Shown here piece by piece: positions 46,691 to 58,850 of a stretch of DNA of 64,000 nt. Within the stretch, counting starts at the first letter, position 1; each line of letters begins with the position of its first letter. The stretch lies in contig NC_092091.1 of the NCBI RefSeq assembly GCF_045679555.1, positions 11,557,918 through 11,621,917 of the forward strand. Reading direction: 5' to 3'. The stretch comes from Salvelinus alpinus (lineage: Eukaryota; Chordata; Actinopteri; Salmoniformes; Salmonidae). The notes beneath the pieces were generated by a model. That model did not search any database. It worked only from the letters and a program-made list of their open reading frames with translations, and was not told the origin of the DNA. A program made the translations under genes and the position numbers.

Positions 46691-47806
46691 CTGGGCCACT
46701 CAAGGACATTCAGTCTTGTCCTGAAGCCACTCCTGCGTTGTCTTGGCTGTGTGTTTAGGGTCGTTGTCCTGTTGGAAGGTGAACCTTCACCCCAGTCTAA
46801 GTTCCTGAGAACTCTGGAGTAGGTTTTCATCAAGGATCTCTCTGTACTTTGCTCCATTAATCTTTGCCTCGATCCTGACTAGTCTCCCAGTACCTGCCGC
46901 TGAAAAACCGTAGGGATGGTGCCAGGTTTCCTCCAGACGTGACACTTGGCATTCAGGCCAAAGAGTTCAATCTTGGTTTCATCAGACCAGAGAATCTTGT
47001 TTCTGATGGTCTCACAGTCCTTTAGGTGCCATTTGGCAAATTCCAAGTGGGCTGTCATGTGCCTTTTACTGAGGATTTGCTTCCGTTTGGCCACTCTACC
47101 ATAAAGGTCTGATTGGTGAAGTGCTGCAGAGATGGTTGTCCTTCTGGAAGGTTCTCCCATCTCCACAGAGGAACTCTAGAACTCTGTCAGAGTGACCATC
47201 GTGTTCTTGGTCACCTCCCTGACCAAGGCCCTTCTCCCCCGATTGTTCAGTTTTGCCGGGCGGCCAGCTCTAGGAAGAGTCTTGGTGGTTCCAAACTTCT
47301 TCCATTTAAGAATGATGGAGGCCACTGTGTTCTTGGGGACCTTCAATGCTGCATAATTTTTTTGGTACCCTTCCCCAGATCTGTGCCTCGAAACAATCCT
47401 GTCTCGGAGCGCTACAGACAATTGCTTCGACCTCATGGCTTGTTTTTTGCTGTGACATGCACTGTCAACTGTGGGACCTTATATAGACAGGTGTGTGCCC
47501 TTCCAAATCATGTCCAATCAATTGAATTTACCACAGGTGGACTCCAATCAAGTTGTAGAAACATCTCAAGGATGATCAATGGAAACAGGATGCACCCTAG
47601 CTCAATTTCGAGTCTCATAGCAAAGGGTCTGAATACTTATGTAAATAAGTTATTTGTTTAGTTTCTTGAAATTTGCAAACATCTTTAAGAACCTGTTTTC
47701 GCCTTGTCATGTGTGGATTTCTGAGGATCTTTTTTTATTTAATCAATTTTAGAATAAGGCTGTAATTTATATAAATGTGGAAAAAGTCAAGGGGTCTGAA
47801 TACTTT
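46688..47806 (-). mobile_element. Truncated Tc1-like element fused to a HARBI1 exon
   Basis: The transposase N-terminus (47436-47176) starts MRSKQLSVALRDRIVSRHRS; the catalytic part (47166-46879) has [13 protein letters not shown]; homology continues to LEWPSQ and ends abruptly at about 46688 where HARBI1 exon 1 begins. Terminal repeats on the right include two GGTCTGAATACTT direct repeats (47630 and 47793), but the outermost bases are missing and a T-run and LINE follow. Confidence 0.85.
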
Positions 47807-47825
47807 ATTATTATTTTTTTTTTTT

Positions 47826-49165
47826 TTTAAATGTCACCTTTATTTCACCTTTATTTAACCAGGTAGGCCAGTTGAGAACAAGTTCTCATTTACAACTGCG
47901 ACCTGGCCAAGATAAAGCATAGCAGTGCGACAAAAACAACAGAGTTACACATGGAATAAACAAACGTACAGTCAAATAACACAATAGAAAAATCTATATA
48001 CAGTGTGTGCAAATGGAGTAAGGAGGTAAGGCAATAAATAGGCCATAGTAGCAAAGTAATTACAATTTAGCAAATTAACACTGAAGTGATAGATGAGCAG
48101 ATTATGTGCAAGTAGAAATACTGGTGTGCAAAAGAGCAAAAAAAGTAAATAAAAACATTATGGGATGAGGTAGGTAGTTGGGTGGGCTATTAACAGATGG
48201 GCTGTGTACAGCTGCAGCGATCAGTAAGCTGCTCAGATAGCTGATGCTTAAAGTTAGTGAGGGAGATATAAGTCTCCAACTTCAGCGATTTCTGCAATTC
48301 GTTCCAGTCATTGGCAGCCAAGAACGGGAAGGAATGGCAGCCAAAGTGGGTGTTGGCTTTATAGATGACCAGTGAGATATACCTGCTGGAGCGCGTGCTA
48401 CGGGTGGGTGTTGTTATGGTGACCAGTGAGCTGAGATAAGGCAGAGTTTTACCGAGCATAGACTTATAGATGACCTGGACCCAGTGGGTCTGGCGATGAA
48501 TATGTAGCGAGGGCCAGCCGACGAGAGCATACAGGTCGCAGTGGTGGGTAGTATATGGGGCTTTGGTGACAAAACGGATGGCACTGTGATAGACTGCATC
48601 CAGTTTGCTGAGTAGAGTGTTGGAGGCTATTTTGTAGATGACATTGCCGAAGTCGAGGATCGGTAGAATAGTCAGTTTTACGAGGGAATGTTTGGCAGCA
48701 TGAGTGAAGGAGGCTTTGTTGCAAAATAGGAAGCCGATTCTAGATTTAACTTAGGATTGGAGATGCTTCATATGAGTCTGGAACTAGAGTTTACAGTCTA
48801 ACCAGACACCTAGGTATTTGTAGTTGTCCACATATTCTAGGTCAGAGCCGTCCAGAGTAGTGATGCTAGTTGGGCGGGCGGGTAGCGAGCGGTTGAAGAG
48901 CATGCACTTAGTTTTACTAGCATTTAAAAGCAGTTGGAGGCCACGGAAGGAGTGTTGTATGGCATTGAAGCTTTTTTGGAGGTTTGTTAACACAGTGTCC
49001 AAAGAAGGGCCAGATGTATACAGAATGGTGTCATCTGGGTAGAGGTGGATCAAGGAATCACCCACAGCAAGAGCGACATCATTGATATATACAGAGAAAA
49101 GAGTCGGCCCGAGAATTGAACCCTGTGGCACTCCCATAGAGACTGCCAGAGGTCCGGACAACAGG
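47826..49165 (-). mobile_element. RSg-1-type LINE, RT core to 3' end
   Basis: On the - strand, [19 protein letters not shown] (49140-49080) and [13 protein letters not shown] (49045-49010, the catalytic ADD reads PDD) start an RT domain; [13 protein letters not shown] follows, a frame break near 48780-48725, then DAVYHSAIRFVT-type sequence and the 3' tail. It is the most complete copy in the window, 5'-truncated at the 49.17 kb minisatellite. Confidence 0.85.
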
Positions 49166-49167
49166 CC

Positions 49168-49552
49168 CTAACCACACTGCTAACCTTATATCTAACCACA
49201 CTGCTAACCTTATATCTAACCACACTGCTAACCTTATATCTAACCCTAACCACACTGCTAACCTTATATCTAACCCTAACCACACTGCTAACCTTATATA
49301 TAACCCTAACCACACTGCTAACCTTATATATAACCCTAACCACACTGCTAACCTTATATCTAACCACACTGCTAACCTTATATCTAACCACACTGCTAAC
49401 CTGATATCTAACCCTAACCACACTGCTATCCTTATATCTAACCCTAACCACACTGCTAACCTTATATCTAACCACACTGCTATCCTGATATCTAACCCTA
49501 ACCACACTGCTATCCTGATATCTAACCCTAACCACACTGCTAACCCTAACCT
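49168..49552. repeat. TAACC-rich minisatellite
   Basis: Mixed 24- and 31-bp units of CACACTGCTAACCTTATATC with and without an extra TAACCCTAAC. Several CCCTAA strings resemble telomere units but never occur as a run of more than two. Confidence 0.9.
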
Positions 49553-49671
49553 TAAAATAATAATTTTAAAAACAGATTTGACTTTTCATGAATTTTTTTT
49601 ACAATATAGCTAATTTTGACTGTGGCAACTAGTATACACCGATGTTTCTGTTGTTCACATTATTTTATTTT

Positions 49672-49850
49672 ATTAGGCAAGTCAGTTAAGAACAAATTCT
49701 TATTTTCAATGACGGCCTAACAACAGTGGGTTAACTGCCTGTTCAGTGGGCAGAATGACAGATGTGTACCTTGTCAGCTTAGGGATTTGATCTTGCAACC
49801 TTTCTGTTACTAGTACAACGCTCTAACCACTAGGCTACACTGCCGCCCCA
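49672..49850 (-). mobile_element. HpaI-type SINE
   Basis: Reverse orientation: tail AGGCAAGTCAGTTAAGAACA on the left and head CTAACCACTAGGCTACACTG on the right. Confidence 0.9.
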
Positions 49851-50345
49851 CATGTGCATCCACCCTCTCACTGGCTAGAATGGTCCCACCTGATCTTGCT
49901 TTAAAAAAAAAAAAATGTATACACCTCCCCACGACAGCACTACCACTACACAAGTCCCCGGCACCTAAAGATATATTTCACTGGAGATTCAATAGAGATA
50001 TTTATTGGTGTATTTATTCATCCTGCTGTCTCTACCTCTCTGGTAGGTTGAAGTACAGACACACAGTACATTAATATATACAGGACTGTGTGGTGGTAAC
50101 CCTGTAGTCATCCTGCTGTCTCTACCTCTCTGGTGGGTTGTAGTACAGACACACAGTACATTAATATATACAGGACTGTGTGGTGGTAACTATGTAGTCA
50201 TCCTGCTGCCTCTACCTCTGGTGAAAACACACATACTCATTCCTTCAGTGTGTTTATGTTGTCTCATCTCTCTGCAGAACTTCCATCTGATCACCTCACT
50301 GTGATGCGGCCAGGAGAGTGGTGTGGACTACAGAGTCATGGGTAC

Positions 50346-50505
50346 TACCCCGTCTATCTGTCTCCATCACCCTCTCTCTCTCTATCTGTCTCCATCACCC
50401 TCTCTCTATCTGTCTCCATCACCCTCTCTCTATCTATCTGTCTCCATCACCCTCTCTCTATCTATCTGTCTCCATCACCCTCTCTCCTCTCTCTATCTCT
50501 AGGGG
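50346..50505. repeat. 26-30-bp pyrimidine minisatellite
   Basis: Five units built on CTGTCTCCATCACCCTCTCT with a variable number of CTAT. Frames across it are artefacts. Confidence 0.9.
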
Positions 50506-50761
50506 CCAGGAGACTGGTTATTACATTAGAAATTAAAAAGCTATTACATTATTGTCAGTTATTACATTATGGACTAGTCATAAATTGGTCTAAGATTGTC
50601 CCCTCCTGGTTAGGGCTGGGAATTACCAGAGACCTCATGATGAGATATTATCACCATACTTAGGTGCTGATTCTATGTGCATTGTGATTCTATATGTATT
50701 GTGATTCTATATGTACCAGCTCAGCTATAGACTACACCAGCATGACTAGTATCAGAGAGGT

Positions 50762-51840
50762 AATATCGACACTACAGTGGTAGGCTTGATTACCAACAAC
50801 GACGAGACGGCCTACAGGGAGGAGGTGAGGGCCCTCGGAGTGTGGTGTCAGGAAAATAACCTCACACTCAACGTCAACAAAACAAAGGAGATGATTGTGG
50901 ACTTCAGGAAACAGCAGAGGGAGCACCCCCCTATCCACATCGACGGGACAGTAGTGGAGAGGGTAGTAAGTTTTAAGTTCCTCGGCGTACACATCACGGA
51001 CAAACTGAATTGGTCCACCCACACAGACAGCGTGGTGAAAAAGGCGCAGCAGCGCCTCTTCAACCTCAGGAGGCTGAAGAAATTCGGCTTGTCACCAAAA
51101 GCACTCACAAACTTCTACAGATGCACAATCGAGAGCATCCTGTCGGGCTGTATCACCGCCTGGTATGGCAACTGCTCCGCCCACAACCGCAAGGCTCTCC
51201 AGAGGGTAGTGAGGTCTGCACAACGCATCACCGGGGGCAAACTACCTGCCCTCCAGGACACCTACAACACCCGATGTCACAGGAAGACCAAAAAGATCAT
51301 CAAGGACAACAACCACCTGAGCCACTGCCTGTTCACCCCGCTATCATCCAGAAGGCGAGGTCAGTACAGGTGCATCAAAGCAGGGACCGAGAGACTGAAA
51401 AACAGCTTCTATCTCAAGGCCATCAGACTGTTAAACAGCCACCACTAACATTGAGTGGCTGCTGCCAACATACTGACTCAAATCTCTGGCCACTTTAATA
51501 ATGGAAAAATGTATCACTAGCCACTTTAAACAATGCCACTTAATATAATCTTTACATACCCTACATTACTCATCTCATATGTATATACTGTACTCTATAC
51601 CATCTACTGCACCTTGCCTATGCCGTTCTGTACCATCACTCATTCATATATTTGTATGTACATATTCTTTATCCCTTTATTCTTTATCCCTGTGTGTATA
51701 AGGTAGTTGTGAAATTGTTAGGTTAGATTACTCGTTGTTTATTACTGCATCGTCGGAACTAGAAGCACAAGCATTTCGCTACACTCGCATTAACATCTGC
51801 TAACCATGTGTATGTGACAAATAACATTTGATTTGATTTA
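50762..51840 (+). mobile_element. L2-like LINE, RT C-terminus to 3' end
   Basis: Open frame 50777-51448 (223 codons) reads LTLNVNKTKEMIVDFRK, FKFLGVHITDKLNWSTH, VVKKAQQRLFNLRRLKKFGL, FYRCTIESILSGCITAWYGN and RLKNSFYLKAIRLLN. This is the thumb and C-terminal part of an L2/Maui-type reverse transcriptase. The 3' end carries AGCACAAGCATTTCGCTACA and TGACAAATAACATTTGATTT. A long frame without stops suggests a young copy. A 39-bp direct repeat flanks it. Confidence 0.9.
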
Positions 51841-52559
51841 TCTATGTGGACCCTACTACAGTTTAACCAGCTCAGCTATAGACTACACCAGCATGACTAG
51901 TATCTATGTGGACCCTACTAGTTTAACCAGCTCAGCAGTACCAGAGAGACAAAACCCAGGATAGATGGGCTGAGTGAATGTGGTCTGGAATCTGTGGAGG
52001 AGGGTCATTGTGTCAGAGACACTGTAGAAGGACAGAGTACCTGCCTTGTGATCCAGGTACACTCCTACTCTGGAGGACTGAGGGCCTGATACTTTAGTCT
52101 CAACATTATTATGTCTGAAACAATAACCATCACTAGAGCACTGTAAACTCCAGGACTTGTTATTGCATCCAAATGCATTACCTCTCTCTGTTCTACTGAT
52201 GTCTTTATATGACCGTTGTAATAACATAAACCCCACTCCACTCCACCTCCCAGTAACAGCGTCCAGACAGACCCTCTCTACACAGAACCTGCCTGTAGTT
52301 GGTGAATCTGTCTGGATGGTCAGGATATGGTTGGACTTGGTGTGTATTGGTCACCTTTCTGTTCCCTTTAGACAGAGAGAGGTGTGTGTGTGCTGTGTTT
52401 GGGTCCAGTTTGAGCTGACAGGAATCTGGGAGAAGAGCAGAGCAGAGACCAATGAGGGGAGTTAGAACAATAAGTTAAGTCAGATACTGTATCTACCCTG
52501 TCTTTGATTAGAGCACAGCAGAGATCAAATCAGAGAAATATGAGGAGTCAGATAGATGG

Positions 52560-52872
52560 TGTCCACAACAACAAACTAGAATGGTCCAAACACACCAAGA
52601 CAGTCGTGAAGAGGGCATGACAAAGCCTATTCCCCCTCAGGAAACTAAAAAGATTTGGCATGGGTCCTGAGATCGTCAAAAGGTTCTACAGCAGCAACAT
52701 CGAGAGCATCCTGACTGGTTGCATCACTGCCTGGTATGGCAACTGCCCGGCCTCCGACCGCAAGGCACTACAGAGGGTAGTGCGTACGGCCAAGTACATC
52801 ACTGGGGCTAAACTGCCTACCATTCAGGACCTCTATACCAGGCGGTGTCAGAGGAAGGCCCTAAGCTCCTTT
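52560..52872 (+). mobile_element. L2-like LINE fragment inside finTRIM exon 3
   Basis: It encodes NKLEWSKHTKTVVKRA, then FYSSNIESILTGCITAWYGN, clearly the same family as 50762-51840 but a different subfamily. It cuts the finTRIM coiled-coil exon right after a Glu codon of RSIE. Confidence 0.85.
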
Positions 52873-53294
52873 ACTCAATGGAGCGGATCAGCTCAGTAAA
52901 GATCTGATTACTGTCCTCCATTGCTGCCTGTGCAGAGCGCTGTAGAGAGAGACAGAGAGAGAGAGACTGACTTGTCATCCTCATTACACTAACACCTCCC
53001 CCCTCCTAAAAACACATTGTGTGCCACCACAACCTCCACACAATCACATTATACAGCACCCAACACCACAGTACAATACACCATCCAGCACCACATTCCA
53101 ACCTCCTCTCCAGCCATACAGACAGCCCCCCTGAGCCCCCATACCTCCTGACACATCTCCACACTGTTGATCATTTTGTAAAACTCAAACTCAAACCTAA
53201 GGCGTCAACAGTAATGGCATTACCCTGGCAACACAGAAAAAACATGATGAACAGTCTGTCATTGCAGAAAACGGACACCCCTCCCCAACTCCCA

Positions 53295-53757
53295 GGTCAT
53301 TCACGACTGGAACGAATTGCAAAAATCTCTGAAGTTGGAGACTTTATCTCCCTCAACAACTTTAAACATCTGCTATCTGAGCAACTAACCGATCGCTGCA
53401 GCTGTACATAGTCCATCGGTATATAGCCCACCCAATTTACCTACCTCACCCCCATACTGCTTTTATTTTTTATTTACTTTTCTGCTCTTTTGCACACCAG
53501 TATCTCTACTTGCACATGATCATCTGATGATTTATCACTCCAGTGTTAATCTGCTAAATTGTAATTATTCGATTTATTGCCTACCTCCTCATGCCTTTTT
53601 TCTACCATGTTTTTGACTTGTTTATTGTTTACTCCATGTGTAACTCTGTGTTGTTGTCTGTTCACACTGCTATGCTTTATCTTGGCGAGGTCGCAGTTGC
53701 AAATGAGAACTTGTTCTCAACTAGCCTACCTGGTTAAATAAAGGTGAAATAAAAAAA
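53295..53757 (+). mobile_element. RSg-1-type LINE 3' fragment
   Basis: TTCACGACTGGAACGAATTG starts the DWNELQKSLKL-like end of the ORF; the tail is GAGAACTTGTTCTCAACTAG, AATAAAGGTGAAAT. Confidence 0.8.
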
Positions 53758-53759
53758 TA

Positions 53760-54095
53760 AAAATCCCGAGCCAACCAGCTATTGGTGTCCAGGGCTCCAT
53801 GTAATACCCTCCACTGGATGACCCCTGACCTTTCCAGCACTGGGAGCTTATAGAGCACCCTCCACCTATACCCTGCCATGCTCTCAGCCCCCACAACCCC
53901 CTGCCACTGATGCCCCTTCACTCCCACTAAGCCCACCTCTGTACGGTACAGTAGCCTCTGTGCTGTTTTGAGTCAGAACGCTGCCACCCTGCTCCCCAGG
54001 TTCACCAAACCCAGTGATCAGTGGGTTGTGGAAGATGGGCTCCTCCCATACCCACGACCCAGGCACCACACCCCCCTCTCGTGGCAATTTATTAA
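53760..54095 (-). mobile_element. LINE remnant (Tx1-like?), low certainty
   Basis: On the - strand PGSWVWEEPIFHNPLITG resembles a motif of Tx1-like fish LINE ORF2 C-termini (W-x-EPLFHNP). Frames are short. No other support. Confidence 0.35.
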
Positions 54096-54797
54096 CTTTT
54101 CATTATTCACAGACAGACTCCTCTGAAGGCAGGCAGTCAGCACACTCCTGAAAACTAACTGCTCAGCAAAGCAAAGGCTCTTTTAAGAGCTACCAGCGAT
54201 CACTCTGCCTTCTCCCACAAGAGAGGGGCATGTTGAGGTAAATCTACTAACCGTGAGGGTTGTATGATGTAATTTATTGTCGGGCTGGAAGATGCATCGT
54301 CTTTTCTATTCCGAGGCTGTTTACTCCCATTATGACATATTAACATGATGTCATAATGCATGTTTACTAGGGTTGAGATTAACACATCTGACTAGTGATT
54401 ATTTGACCGGGGTTCAATACCTGCTATAGTTAATATTATTTTACTCCCCCAAAAGCAACACAGGACTAATATGAGATATATAGCTAACTAAAGTAATGAA
54501 TGACCATTTTAGAAAATCATGGGACAAATAGTGTTTGGTTGCATGCTATTTTATGTCAATCATATTGCTGCTTGTAGCCTATAACTGATGCTGCCATCTA
54601 TAGGAAATGTTTACCAATTAAAAGTTATTAATTCACGTAAAGACATTGGTGAGGCAGCTGAGAAATAAAGTGTATTTTTCTTATTAATTCCAGAGATCAG
54701 TCTCAAACCTATCCCACACCAATTGCTGGACTTTCACGTCGAGGTTACTAGGTTAAAACCACATTTAAAAAATAAAACAATTGTGTATTTTTTTCTC

Positions 54798-55180
54798 TCA
54801 TTATTTTACCAGGTAAGTTGACTGAGAACACGTTCTCATTTACAGCAACAACCCAGGGACTAGTTACAGGGGAGAGGAATGAGCCAATTGTAAACTGGGG
54901 ATTATTAGATGACCATGATGGTATGAGGGCCAGATTGGGAATTTAGCCAGGACACCAGTTTAACATCCCATCCGAAAGACAGCACCCTACTCAGGGAAGT
55001 GTCCCCAATCACTGCACTGGAATATTTTTTTTTAGACCTGAGGAAAGTGTGCCTCCTACTGGACCTCCAACAACATCTAGTCTCCCATCCAGGGACTGAC
55101 AAAGACCAACCCTGCTTAGCATCAGAAGCACACCAGCAAAGGGATGCAGGGTGGTATGCTGCTGTCTTGTTTATCAAGTG
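54798..55180 (-). mobile_element. SINE-like repeat with 5S rRNA-related head
   Basis: The right part (TCTCCCATCCAGGGACTGAC, AACCCTGCTTAGCATCAGAA, 55080-55130) is like the reverse complement of 5S rRNA (CTCCCATCCAAGTACTAACC and CCTGCTTAGCTTC). The left end (ACCAGGTAAGTTGACTGAGA) is a LINE-like tail. The same tail is found on the + strand at 10836-10880. Confidence 0.55.
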
Positions 55181-55189
55181 TTCTGCCTT

Positions 55190-56130
55190 GCAATAATAAA
55201 TATAAATAACGAATAACAAAAAAAGTGCAAAATGCTTAGATAGTATTTTGATTATTTTGTTAATCAAAACCTATTTAGTACTATAATGGTATTTACTAAC
55301 ATAATATTGTTACTAAAATAGTTTCTAAACATGTTCTAGGCTACCCTACCCTAGAATTAGGGTTCAGGCTAAAATAGGTTATACGTAGGGTTAGAGTTTC
55401 TGTATAGCAGTTTGTGACATCTGCTGATGTAAAAAGGACTTCATAAATACATTTGATTGATTGTTCGGTTCAGGGTATTTAAAGAGAAAAACTGTCTGGG
55501 TTTATAGCTCTTGCTCCTCCCTCTTCTGTGGGTACTACATACCTCATTCACGACACTTGATAGGCTCATAATCTGAGGTAGCAACTGCATCAGAGCTACA
55601 CATCAATGAGCTCCACCTATCCATTTGGTTTACAACTCTGTGAAACTGCGCAGCATTTTCGCTATTTGATGCCTACGAACAAACAGATTTCAACAATTAT
55701 CAAATTACCCTGCAGCCATTTAGAAACAACAAGTCATTAAAAAGGTTATTTCTTATTTTTAAAAATTTATTCTGGCTGTTTAAATCGGTCACGTCTTGAG
55801 AAAAAGAACAGGGACATTCGTTTTGTTTAGGTTTTACACCTTTTTCTCAAAAAATAATATTTAAAACCATGACAACAAAATGTTAACGTTTGATAGATAT
55901 GCGCCAACCATCGTTAAGCCTTTATTACTATAATGTCTAATCAGATAAACAGTGAGCTTCCTCACCAACTAGCTGTAACCTAGTTAATAATAAGTTACCT
56001 GAGGTAAACCTACAAGGTTAATGCGGGTTGGTCTCAGTGATAACAATAGTGAAGCTGACATTGTGACGCAGAACAATGGACTGGGAATAGAACTTTCAGA
56101 AGTTGAGTTGGTGCCACAGTGTTTAATACC
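55190..56130. other. Intergenic stretch without a recognised gene
   Basis: 55395-55465 (GTGACATCTGCTGATGTAAA, CATAAATACATTTGATTGAT) is the end of the AAACCCAGCC repeat family. Otherwise nothing recognised. Confidence 0.4.
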
Positions 56131-57060
56131 ACTAATAGGAGCTGGCAGGGTAAAACATCACCTAAAATAAGACCCGTTTTTCAATTCAACTAATAGGACC
56201 TGGCAGGGTGAAACATGACCTAAAATAAGACCTGTTTTATCAATACAACTAATAGGAGCTGGCAGGGTGAAACATCACCTAAAATAAGACCCGTTTTTCA
56301 ATTCAACTAATAGGAGCTGGCAGGGTGAAACATCACCTAAAATAAGACCTGTTTGTTCAATACAACTAATAGGACCTGGCAGGGTGAAACATCACCTAAA
56401 ATCAGACCTGTTTGTTCAATACAACTAATAGGACCTGGCAGGGTGAAACATCACCTAAAATAAGACCCGTTTTATCAATACAACTAATAGGACCTGGCAG
56501 GGTGAAACATCACCTAAAATCAGACCTGTTTGTTCAATACAACTAATAGGACCTGGCAGGGTGAAACATCACCTAAAATAAGACCTGTTTTTCAATACAA
56601 CTAATAGGAGCTGGCAGGGTGAAACATGACCTGAAATAAGACCTGTTTTATCAATACATCTAATAGGAGCTGGCAGGGTGAAACATGACCTGAAATAAGA
56701 CCTGTTTTATCAATACAACTAATAGGACCTGGCAGGGTGAAACATCACCTAAAATAAGACCCGTTTTATCAATACAACTAATAGGACCTGGCAGGGTGAA
56801 ACATCACCTAAAATCAGACCTGTTTGTTCAATACAACTAATAGGACCTGGCAGGGTGAAACATCACCTAAAATAAGACCTGTTTTTCAATACAACTAATA
56901 GGAGCTGGCAGGGTGAAACATGACCTGAAATAAGACCTGTTTTATCAATACATCTAATAGGAGCTGGCAGGGTGAAACATGACCTGAAATAAGACCTGTT
57001 TTATCAATACAACTAATAGGAGCTGGCAGGGTGAAACATCACCTAAAATAAGGCCTGTTT
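56131..57060. repeat. 58/59-bp minisatellite, about 16 units
   Basis: Units contain ACTAATAGGACCTGGCAGGG, TGAAACATCACCTAAAATAA and GACCTGTTTTATCAATAC. Three kinds of variant alternate (AGC/ACC, CATCACC/CATGACC, AAATAAG/AAATCAG), and blocks of two to three units recur in the same order, a sign of higher-order duplication. Confidence 0.95.
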
Positions 57061-58299
57061 TTTTGCCACACCCAAAACCTATCTGTGCTCGCAAACCTTG
57101 GATTCCACCCCCCCTGCTTAAAGGAAACAAACACTACGAAAAGAGACACCTAGTCGAGAAACGAAACGAAAACTACTTGCACATGTACCAAAACGAACCA
57201 ACTCTTTACAGATCTGTTTGTTCGTAATAAATGGAGGCAGATTAGCCACCACTAACGTTACTCTAGTCGAAAGAGGCACCAACACACCCCTCACAAAAAT
57301 CCCACTGGTAACTAGCCGGGCAACAAGACTCACCTTTGTCATTACCACAACCACCGCCTTGTTCATTCTAGATGCAGAGTGTACATGTTACGCTCCCAAC
57401 GGCTCGCCGACCATGATCAAAAACTCCTCCACACCATTCTCCAGAACGCACCTGAAGAGACAGAGTTTCTTCTCCACTCGGTTGAGGCCATCACGCCGCC
57501 CAAACAAACTACCCTACTCCCCCCTCAACTCTAACCGATAAACAGTGGAAACCAATAAATAAACCCTCCACTATGAGAAAATACATTAGGAAAAAGAATA
57601 GTAGCCCTCCTCAGGAACCACAAAACCCTCACAAGACACAAAACCCTTCCCTCTCTTCAACATACCTACAACAGTATAACAACACATGCTCCACCGTTTC
57701 ATTGACCATACCCTCCAGACACAAACCATTCACATGCTGCCAACCAGATGGAATGACCAGTTCAATGTACAATGTCCTAAACACAATCGAGTAAACACCA
57801 CCTCTTCCTTCCTAATCTGACCTTTGAATCTTGGTCCACCGACCTTTCTTTGGAGGGCATATAAATGCTGGTCCTTGTGCTCAGAGTCCCATCTCTTCTG
57901 CCACACATCTATCAAAATGTCTCTGATCTTACATTTGGCTTCACCTCTACCCAGTGGAACATTAAAATAAATTATATCTTGTTTTAAAGCTCTTTTAGCT
58001 AACTGGTCTGCAATTTCATTCCCTTCCACACCTGAATGTGCTGGGACCCAGCAGAATCTCACTACTACACCCATTCTCTCAATTCTCCATAATAACATTA
58101 ATACCTCCAATAGTAGGTCACTCCTATAAGATTTACCAGATGATAAACTATTCAGACAGAGAATCTGAGCATACTATCATTCTAACAGGTTGTACGTCCT
58201 CAACCCACTGGAGGGCAACTATTATCACCAACAGTTCAACTGAGTATACTGACAGTTCATCTGTTAGTCTTCTACATATCTGCACATCAAATTCAGGAA

Positions 58300-58850
58300 G
58301 GTAAACGCCTGCTCCTGTGCGCCCACTATCTGGGTCCTTGGATCCATCTTTTCTCCTGTCTTATCCAGTGTCCTGTGTGAATTTAAGTATGCTCTCTCTA
58401 ATTCTCTCTCTCTTTCTCTCGGAGGACCTGAGCCCTAGGACCATGCCTCAGGACTACCTGGCATGATGACTCCTTGTTGTCCCCAGTCCACCTGGCCGTG
58501 CTGCTCCTCCAGTTTCAACTGTTCTGCCTGCGGCTATGAAACCGTGACCTGTTCACTGTGATTACTATTATTTGACCATGCTGGTCATTTATGAACATTT
58601 GAACATCTTGGCCATGTTCTGTTATAATCTCTACCCGCACAGCCAGAAGAGGACTGGCCACCCCTCATAGCCTGGTTCCTCTCTAGGTTTCTTCCTAGGT
58701 TTTGGCCTTTCTAGGGAGTTTTTCCTAGCCACCGTGCTTCTACACCTGCATTGCTTGCTTTTTGGGGTTTTAGGCTGGGTTTCTGTACAGCACTTTGATA
58801 TATCAGCTGATCTAAGAAGGGCTATATGAATACATTTGATTTGAAAAGTG
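58300..58850 (-). mobile_element. Dispersed repeat (AAACCCAGCCTAAAACC family), inverted copy inside the Nimb-like LINE
   Basis: Shares TTTTCCTAGCCACCGTGCTT and TACACCTGCATTGCTTGCT (reverse of the + copies at 23.2 and 33.5 kb). It separates two ORF2 segments of the LINE. Confidence 0.75.

Noticed and set aside
49050-49537. 150-160-codon - strand frames over the TAACC minisatellite
   Set aside because: Repeat artefact; no domain and no splice context.
49168-49552. Interstitial telomere repeat
   Set aside because: CCCTAA occurs only as one or two units within a longer, unrelated minisatellite unit.
50250-50663. 137-codon frame starting MFMLSHLSAELPSDHLTVMR
   Set aside because: Mostly a pyrimidine minisatellite. 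The first 30 codons follow a CTGCAG site and could be an exon, but I found no family or continuation.
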